DNA from: Saccharicrinis sp963677245
Lineage (GTDB): Bacteria; Bacteroidota; Bacteroidia; Bacteroidales; Marinilabiliaceae
Length of the DNA stretch: 64,000 nucleotides
Reading direction: 5' to 3'
Assembly (NCBI GenBank): GCA_963677245.1
Contig: OY781921.1
Location: 3,038,001-3,102,000 of the forward strand
The notes below the pieces were generated by a model. The model searched no databases, was not told the DNA's origin, and was given only the letters and a program-made list of their open reading frames with translations. Below are positions 59,013 to 64,000 of the stretch, piece after piece; the first letter of the stretch is position 1; every line of letters starts with the position of its first letter. The position numbers were made by a program, and so were the translations under genes.

Positions 59013-59837
59013 TTAGCTTAAAGAAAAACGCTTAAACTCAGTAACAGTTAAACCTGCGCTAGTATCGTTAAGGTATTGCTTAATGCTCTTTTTGTTATCT
59101 TTAACAAAAGCTTGCTCAAGCAAAGTAGATTCTTTAAAGAATTTACCTAAACGACCTTGTGCAATTTTATCAAGCATTGCTTCAGGCTTACCTTCTTCAC
59201 GAGCTTTTTCTTTACCAATTCTTAATTCTTGCTCAACGATTTCAGCAGGAACAGATTCTTTATCAACACCAACAGGAGCCATTGCTGCTACTTGCATAGC
59301 TACATCTTTACCTGCTTGCTCTTCGAAATCTGCCTGGTTAAAACCAACAACAACAGAAAGTTGGCTACCCGGGTGAATATAAGGAACAACTTTTTCAGCA
59401 GAAATTACAGCATAATCCTCAATTTCGATTTTCTCACCGATAACACCAATTTGCTCAGTGATTACATCTTTAATTTTTACACCATCCATTTCTAGTTCAA
59501 GAATATCCTCTTTAGCAGTAACGTCACTGTTAAGCGCAGTTTCAAGGATAGAATCAGCTAAAGCAACAAAACTTTCGTTTTTACCAACAAAGTCTGTTTC
59601 ACACTTTAAAATGATAACAGCACCTTTTTTTCCGTCGGCAGTTACTTTTGCTCTTGAAGAACCTTCAGTTGTTTCACGATCGGCACGTTTACTTGCCATT
59701 GCCTGACCTTTTTTACGGATGATTTCAACAGCAGCGTCAAAATCACCATCAGTTTCGGTTAATGCCTTTTTACAGTCCATCATACCGGCTCCGGTCATTT
59801 TTCTGAGTTTGCTTACGTCAGCAGCTTTAATCGCCAT
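59013..59837 (-). CDS. tsf: Translation elongation factor Ts
   Basis: The 274-residue protein recycles EF-Tu by exchanging GDP for GTP. N-terminal UBA-like domain MAIKAADVSKLRKMTGAGMM, then DCKKALTETDGDFDAA, KCETDFVGKNESFVALA and C-terminal GRLGKFFKESTLLEQAF. Full length. It follows rpsB by 27 nt, the universal rpsB-tsf pair. Confidence 0.97.
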   Translation of the reverse strand: MAIKAADVSKLRKMTGAGMMDCKKALTETDGDFDAAVEIIRKKGQAMASKRADRETTEGSSRAKVTADGKKGAVIILKCETDFVGKNESFVALADSILETALNSDVTAKEDILELEMDGVKIKDVITEQIGVIGEKIEIEDYAVISAEKVVPYIHPGSQLSVVVGFNQADFEEQAGKDVAMQVAAMAPVGVDKESVPAEIVEQELRIGKEKAREEGKPEAMLDKIAQGRLGKFFKESTLLEQAFVKDNKKSIKQYLNDTSAGLTVTEFKRFSLS

Positions 59838-59864
59838 GATTTTATCTAATTTAGATGGTTAAAA

Positions 59865-60680
59865 TTATTCAGTTTTACCTTCTTCTTTTGGAGCTTCAGG
59901 AGCTTTCTCTTCTGCTACAGCTTCTTTTTTAGCCGCTTCTTTTTTAGCTGGCTTATCTTTTTTAGCTGCTGCTTCTGCTTCACGATCTGCTTTTCTTTCG
60001 TTTAATCCTTCTTCAATAGCTTTCACCATGATATCAGTAATTAATTCGATAGATTTTGTAGCATCATCATTTGCAGGAATTACATAGTCTAACGCTGAAG
60101 GATCAGAGTTAGTATCAACTACTCCAAACACAGGAATGTTCAATCTGTTAGCCTCACGAACTGCAATGTGCTCTTTCATTACATCAATAACGAACATAGC
60201 TGCAGGAAGACGAGTAAGATCAGAAATACTTCCTAATGTTTTTTCTAATTTAGCTCTTTGACGAGTAATTTGCAGACGCTCTCTTTTTGAAAGGTTTTTC
60301 CATGCGCTTGGGTCAGCCATCATTTTATCGATAGAACCCATTTTTTTAACTGCCTTACGGATAGTTGGGAAGTTTGTAAGCATACCTCCAGGCCAACGCT
60401 CCACAACATAAGGCATGTTAACACCTTTCATTTTTTCAGCAATAATTTCTTTTGCTTGTTTTTTAGTAGCTACGAATAAAATTTTTCGCCCAGATCTTGC
60501 AATCTGTTTTAATGCGCTTGCTGCTTCTTCAATTTTAGCAACAGTTTTATGTAGATCGATAATGTGAATACCGTTACGCTCCATAAAAATATAAGGAGCC
60601 ATAGCTGGATTCCATTTTCTTTTTAAGTGACCGAAGTGTACACCGGCCTCTAATAATTCATCAAAATTTGTTCTTGCCAT
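59865..60680 (-). CDS. rpsB: 30S ribosomal protein S2
   Basis: The 271-residue protein has the S2 core (VHFGHLKRKWNPAMAPYIF, RWPGGMLTNFPTIRKAV, VDTNSDPSALDYVIPANDDA) and a Lys/Ala/Glu-rich C-terminal tail from about residue 225 that lies outside the core and is common in Bacteroidota. The 137-nt gap from rpsI contains a small hairpin (GAGTA/TACTC on the minus strand near 60735-60755) that could be a local control element; I see no promoter match there. Confidence 0.97.
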   Translation of the reverse strand: MARTNFDELLEAGVHFGHLKRKWNPAMAPYIFMERNGIHIIDLHKTVAKIEEAASALKQIARSGRKILFVATKKQAKEIIAEKMKGVNMPYVVERWPGGMLTNFPTIRKAVKKMGSIDKMMADPSAWKNLSKRERLQITRQRAKLEKTLGSISDLTRLPAAMFVIDVMKEHIAVREANRLNIPVFGVVDTNSDPSALDYVIPANDDATKSIELITDIMVKAIEEGLNERKADREAEAAAKKDKPAKKEAAKKEAVAEEKAPEAPKEEGKTE

Positions 60681-60817
60681 TTTTAGCTTTTTAAAAGTCG
60701 TTTACATTCTGATTTTTTCAACTCCCGAGTAGTTCTTTCGATACTCCCATGTTTTGCACAGGGCTTATCTTTGAAAAAAATCTCAGGAATTTAGATACTA
60801 AACGCACCCGAAAAATA

Positions 60818-61210
60818 TTAACGCTTACTAAATTGAAATTTCTTACGAGCTTTAGGTTGTCCTGGTTTTTTACGCTCAACAACTCTTGCGTCGCGAGTCA
60901 TAAATCCTTGAGCTTTTAAAGCTGGTTTATTTTCTTCGTCAACTTTTACTAGTGCACGAGCAATAGCTAAACGGATAGCTTCTGCTTGTCCTTTGATACC
61001 ACCACCGTAGATATTTACTTTAATATCATAGTTTTCAGCTACTCCTATAGTATTTAACGGCTGAGTTACGATATATTGTAAGATGGGTGATGGAAAGAAA
61101 TCCTTAAGATCACGCTTGTTGATGGTAATTTGTCCTTTACCTTCTCCCATATAAATACGGGCTACAGCTGCTTTTCTTCTACCAATTGCGTTTATTACTT
61201 CCATACTCAT
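60818..61210 (-). CDS. rpsI: 30S ribosomal protein S9
   Basis: The 130-residue protein has INAIGRRKAAVARIYMGEGK, GGGIKGQAEAIRLAIARAL and the basic C-terminal tail KKPGQPKARKKFQFSKR that reaches the decoding centre. Its ATG overlaps the rplM stop by one base (TAATG), so the pair is translationally coupled. Confidence 0.97.
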   Translation of the reverse strand: MSMEVINAIGRRKAAVARIYMGEGKGQITINKRDLKDFFPSPILQYIVTQPLNTIGVAENYDIKVNIYGGGIKGQAEAIRLAIARALVKVDEENKPALKAQGFMTRDARVVERKKPGQPKARKKFQFSKR

Positions 61211-61665
61211 TACTTATATAAGTTTAAATCAATTGTTTTAGGCTTTTGCGCCTCTTGTTTGTGCTCAGCTCCAGCATACACAAAAAGGTTGCGGAACAAC
61301 TGACGACCTAAACGAGTTTTAGGTAACATTCCTTTTACAGCTCTCTCAACAAGTCTCTCAGGACTCTTTGCAAACAATTCTGCAGGAGTTACATTTGTAC
61401 GTCCACCTGGAAATCCTGAATGATAAAAGAATTCTCTTCCTTCCCACTTGTTTCCTGTTAAACGAACTTTGTCTGCATTGATAATAACAACGTTATCACC
61501 ACAATCTACATGAGGTGTATAATTTGGCTTGTACTTTCCACGTAGCAACTTAGCTACTTTAGAAGCCAAACGACCTACAACCATGTCTGTTGCATCTACT
61601 ACAACCCACTCCTTATTAGCAGTTGCTTTGTTTGCCGATACTGTTTTGTAACTTAAAGTATTCAC
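61210..61665 (-). CDS. rplM: 50S ribosomal protein L13
   Basis: The 151-residue protein starts at GTG (61665), the only in-frame start that fits the conserved N-terminus (NTLSYKTVSANKATANKEW). It has VVDATDMVVGRLASKVAKLL, KYKPNYTPHVDCGDNVVIIN and RAVKGMLPKTRLGRQLF. First gene of the ribosomal unit. A leader of about 160 nt precedes it. Confidence 0.96.
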   Translation of the reverse strand: MNTLSYKTVSANKATANKEWVVVDATDMVVGRLASKVAKLLRGKYKPNYTPHVDCGDNVVIINADKVRLTGNKWEGREFFYHSGFPGGRTNVTPAELFAKSPERLVERAVKGMLPKTRLGRQLFRNLFVYAGAEHKQEAQKPKTIDLNLYK

Positions 61666-61828
61666 AGTCTTCTTTGTTAAAATTAAAACTTAAAATTATT
61701 ACAAAAATACAGTTTCAAACAGTATAACAACCTAACTAACAAATGTATAGATATCAACTTCCCATCGAAGATATGCTTATAACTTGTTCAGTTATATTGC
61801 CTTAAACTGTTCGGCACGAATAATAATC
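61666..61828 (-). promoter_or_regulatory. rplM 5' leader, possible ribosomal-protein autoregulatory RNA
   Basis: The promoter at 61834-61864 implies an untranslated leader of about 160 nt. On the minus strand it contains several possible stems, including ATAACT/AGTTAT with a 5-nt loop, an ATATC/GATAT stem, and an ATAC..GTTT/AAAC..GTAT arm near the coding start. A long structured leader before rplM would fit L13 feedback control; this is inference. Confidence 0.35.
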
Positions 61829-61833
61829 GGGCG

Positions 61834-61864
61834 CAAAAGTACAGTTTATTTTTGTTTTACCCAA
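61834..61864 (-). promoter_or_regulatory. Promoter of the rplM-rpsI-rpsB-tsf unit
   Basis: On the minus strand TTG (61862-61864), 20 nt, then TACTTTTG (61834-61841). Both elements and their spacing fit the Bacteroidota promoter, the best match in the window. Confidence 0.7.
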
Positions 61865-62109
61865 CAAAATACAAAAATATAAACAAGTTTTTTGAAATTA
61901 TTTTACCAGCAAACCATTCTAGTAATCTTGCAGTTATATCCTACTCTAATAAAAATCAGACATAGTTATTAACAACTCGATCAGTCCTTATTTTCAATTC
62001 TTGCTCTATTACCTAGTTTAAGCACAATTATTATATTTGAAGGTTAAAACAAAATCAAAACCATCTAAATTTTTATACGTTTTGGTATTATTATTCTTAA
62101 ACAACTTAA
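61865..62109. other. Divergent spacer between rplM and the guanine deaminase gene
   Basis: AT-rich, with no open frame or clear repeat. A weak TACGTTTTG near 62076 may belong to the deaminase promoter. Confidence 0.4.
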
Positions 62110-62580
62110 ATGGATAAACACATTAAATATATGCAAAGAGCCATCGAGCTCTCAGTTAATAATGTCAATAATGGTGGAGGTCCTTTTGGAGCCATCATTG
62201 TAAAAGATGACAAAATAATTGCAGAAGGATTTAATCAGGTTACTTCTAACAATGACCCAACAGCACACGCAGAAGTTACAGCCATTAGAAATGCTGCACA
62301 AAATTTAAATACATTTGATTTAAGCGGATGCACTATATATACATCTTGCGAACCATGCCCTATGTGCCTAGGCGCTATCTATTGGGCCGGAATTGATAAC
62401 ATGTATTATGGCAACACTAAAAAAGATGCCGCATCCATAGGCTTTAGCGATGATTTTATCTATCAGGAAATTGACAAAGAATTAGGACAACGCAAACTAA
62501 AATCGACCCAATTATTGAACAAGGAAGCCTTAAGTGCATTTAAACTTTGGGAAGAAAATGAAGATAAAATTGTGTACTAA
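62110..62580 (+). CDS. guaD: Guanine deaminase (CDA-fold nucleobase deaminase)
   Basis: The 156-residue protein has the zinc motifs HAE (H53, E55) and PCPMC (C83, C86) in a cytidine-deaminase fold. The DAASIGFSDDFIYQEID segment after the zinc site is characteristic of the bacterial guanine deaminase branch rather than TadA, and the length equals that of the Bacillus enzyme. It converts guanine to xanthine. The next gene starts 1 nt after its stop. Confidence 0.85.
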   Translation: MDKHIKYMQRAIELSVNNVNNGGGPFGAIIVKDDKIIAEGFNQVTSNNDPTAHAEVTAIRNAAQNLNTFDLSGCTIYTSCEPCPMCLGAIYWAGIDNMYYGNTKKDAASIGFSDDFIYQEIDKELGQRKLKSTQLLNKEALSAFKLWEENEDKIVY

Positions 62581-62581
62581 G

Positions 62582-63100
62582 ATGTCATCTAAACTCAGTA
62601 AGGATTTTTACACAATAGATGCCGTAGCGCTTGCAAAAAATATCCTGGGCAAAATATTGGTACGCAAATTCGAAGACGGCACTACACTAAAATTTAAAAT
62701 TACAGAAGTAGAAGCATATTGTGGCGAAGACGATTTAGCTTGCCACGCCAGTAAAGGAAGAACCAAACGAACAGAAATTATGTACCACGAAGGAGGCAAA
62801 GTATATGTGTACTTAATTTACGGAATGTATTGGATGCTGAATGTTGTGAGTGGAAAAGAAAATGAACCACAAGCGGTTCTGATAAGAGGATTAGAAAATA
62901 TTTCCGGACCAGGACGAGTTGGAAAAGCCTTAAAACTGGATCGTAGTTTTTATGGCGAAGATTTACTGCAATCTGAACGAATTTGGATTGAAAAAACCTT
63001 AGACAGCGCAGAAAATTTAAAAATCAATACCTCAACCAGAATAGGAATTGAGTATTCAGGTGACATTTGGTCGAAGAAGCCATGGCGCTTCTACTTATAA
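62582..63100 (+). CDS. DNA-3-methyladenine glycosylase (AAG/MPG family)
   Basis: The ATG at 62582 (MSSKLSKDFYTIDAVALAK) directly follows the deaminase stop; the frame extends 16 codons upstream but into that gene. The 172-residue protein has AKNILGKILVRKFEDG, ITEVEAYCGEDDLACHASKG, GGKVYVYLIYGMYWMLNVV with the active-site region, and ISGPGRVGKALKLD. It removes alkylated purines such as 3-methyladenine from DNA. Slightly shorter than many homologues but ending naturally (RIGIEYSG ... KKPWRFYL). Confidence 0.92.
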   Translation: MSSKLSKDFYTIDAVALAKNILGKILVRKFEDGTTLKFKITEVEAYCGEDDLACHASKGRTKRTEIMYHEGGKVYVYLIYGMYWMLNVVSGKENEPQAVLIRGLENISGPGRVGKALKLDRSFYGEDLLQSERIWIEKTLDSAENLKINTSTRIGIEYSGDIWSKKPWRFYL

Positions 63101-63103
63101 AAA

Positions 63104-63892
63104 TTATGAGAGATTCAATCCGGACATCATAGGTCGGTTTACCTCTAATTTTTCTAAACGCTTTGTCAATCCTTCCATTTTTCGTTTTTCTAACTGAATA
63201 GACATTCCATTACTCAACAATATAGTTTGAGACATAAAATCGAGATGATTGATATGATTTAAATTGATAACGTAGTGCGAATGGCATCTGTAAAACAAAT
63301 AAGATTGTAACATCGCTTCATATCTTCGTAAAGGCTTTGATGTTTCTATTGGCTTTATACTATTGAAATGAAATCGCGAACCACCATAAATTGATTCTCC
63401 ACATATAATATCATCAATTCTGGCTTTAAGCAAACTATTGTTTGTTTTAAATACAATTTCTTTGGCTTTTTCTTCTGTATCTGTATTATTAAAAAAAGCT
63501 TCTATTTTTTTACGATACCCCTCTTCTACTAAAGAAGAAATCACCTGATCTACTGCAACAATCAGATCGTTAATATCTAAAGGCTTATAAATAAAATCAA
63601 TGGATGCAAAACGGATATTGTCCAATATATATTCCTGATAAGCCGACATGAAAATAACCTTATAATTCAAGTGACTTGTTTGACGAAAGACTTCGATGGC
63701 CGTTCCTCCAATTAAATGAATATCCAATATGGCAATATGTGGCTTTACTTCATTTAAAGCCGCAATTGTATTTTCTACAGAATTGGTTTGTGCAACAACC
63801 TCAACCGTAATGAAATTTTCGTATAAAATTTTTTCTATCGCTTCACAGATTCTATAATCATCATCTGCAATAAGAATTTTAACTTTATCCAT
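63104..63892 (-). CDS. LytTR-family response regulator
   Basis: The 262-residue protein has a receiver (D10-D12 acidic patch, acceptor D57 in HIAILDIHLIGG, Lys in IYKPLD near 104) and a C-terminal LytTR DNA-binding domain from about residue 145 (FKTNNSLLKARIDDIICGES, RRYEAMLQSYLFYRCHSHYV, LLSNGMSIQLEKRKMEGL). It starts 4 nt after the kinase gene upstream on the same strand ends, so the two form a LytS/LytR-type two-component pair. Its 3' end lies 3 nt from the convergent glycosylase gene. Confidence 0.9.
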   Translation of the reverse strand: MDKVKILIADDDYRICEAIEKILYENFITVEVVAQTNSVENTIAALNEVKPHIAILDIHLIGGTAIEVFRQTSHLNYKVIFMSAYQEYILDNIRFASIDFIYKPLDINDLIVAVDQVISSLVEEGYRKKIEAFFNNTDTEEKAKEIVFKTNNSLLKARIDDIICGESIYGGSRFHFNSIKPIETSKPLRRYEAMLQSYLFYRCHSHYVINLNHINHLDFMSQTILLSNGMSIQLEKRKMEGLTKRLEKLEVNRPMMSGLNLS

Positions 63893-63896
63893 ACGC

Positions 63897-64000
63897 TTAT
63901 TTCTTTTTAGCCAAATCTTCAGCTTCTATTATTGGAATTTCTATTCTTACAAGTACTCCACTTTTTTGCGGTGAAATTTCCTGTAGATCATTTATCTCAA
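63897..64000 (-). CDS. C-terminal end of a sensor histidine kinase (runs off the right edge)
   Basis: Thirty-four codons are visible: SPQKSGVLVRIEIPIIEAED then LAKKK and TAA at 63897. The GVLVRIEIPI ending is that of LytS-type histidine kinase ATPase domains. It sits 4 nt upstream of the LytTR regulator start, so it is the likely cognate kinase. Confidence 0.7.
   Translation of the reverse strand, partial: EINDLQEISPQKSGVLVRIEIPIIEAEDLAKKK

Overview
The window is chromosomal DNA from a low-GC member of the Bacteroidota, most likely a marine or anaerobic Bacteroidales/Marinilabiliales-type organism (the order is inference). Direct support comes from three large secreted proteins ending in type IX secretion (T9SS) sorting domains with a YPNP motif, a TonB-dependent receptor with a CarboxypepD_reg-like N-terminal domain, promoter elements of the Bacteroidota TAnnTTTG type in front of many genes, few Shine-Dalgarno sequences, and families such as DUF4271, DUF4625 and EFR1 ferredoxin. 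No rRNA, CRISPR array, prophage or intact insertion sequence is visible. There is one tRNA gene (Ala, GGC).

Layout. 1-2.4 kb: a truncated sensor-like membrane protein, an upstream substrate-binding lipoprotein and a flippase-like membrane protein, all on the minus strand. 2.8-7.5 kb, plus strand: a compact operon that looks like a metal-uptake system (Fur-family regulator, Cys/His-rich small secreted protein, TonB-dependent receptor, two DUF4625 lipoproteins), with a 17-bp palindrome over its promoter and strong hairpins at its end. 7.6-19.8 kb, minus strand: a lipoprotein, a 1630-residue T9SS repeat protein whose repeats are exactly 600 nt apart, an O-antigen ligase/TPR protein 12 nt upstream of it, a putative outer-membrane protein, a GH3 beta-xylosidase-like enzyme and a PHP phosphoesterase. 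20-25.4 kb: EFR1 ferredoxin, metG, hflX, a TonB protein and tRNA-Ala. 25.5-35.2 kb: a membrane-anchored winged-helix regulator diverging from a T9SS BNR-propeller protein, then two small unknown genes between two copies of a structured 139-bp repeat, then a second T9SS propeller protein with a discoidin-like domain. 35.4-39.9 kb, plus strand: ywbE, unknown genes and an apparent operon ending TlpA-like thioredoxin, dusB, ogt. 39.9-49.8 kb, minus strand: a chemoreceptor, then housekeeping genes (LolC/E-like permease, methyltransferase, rbfA, yidD, rnpA, hemD, DUF4271, LOG-family, YccF, SRAP). 49.9-53.5 kb: a three-gene phosphorelay with no DNA-binding output. 53.6-64 kb: a small membrane protein, TraB/GumN protein, ilvE, typA, ttcA-like, the ribosomal run rplM-rpsI-rpsB-tsf, guanine deaminase, a 3-methyladenine glycosylase, and a LytTR regulator behind a truncated kinase.

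The parts most worth following up are the Fur/DUF4625 operon with its operator, the duplicated structured element at 30.5 and 31.3 kb whose hairpin shows compensatory changes, the exact 200-codon repeat register of the giant T9SS protein, a 25-bp palindrome between the membrane-anchored regulator and its divergent secreted target, and a heptamer tandem repeat at 36.5 kb. All functional assignments come from reading motifs and context; no database search was possible.
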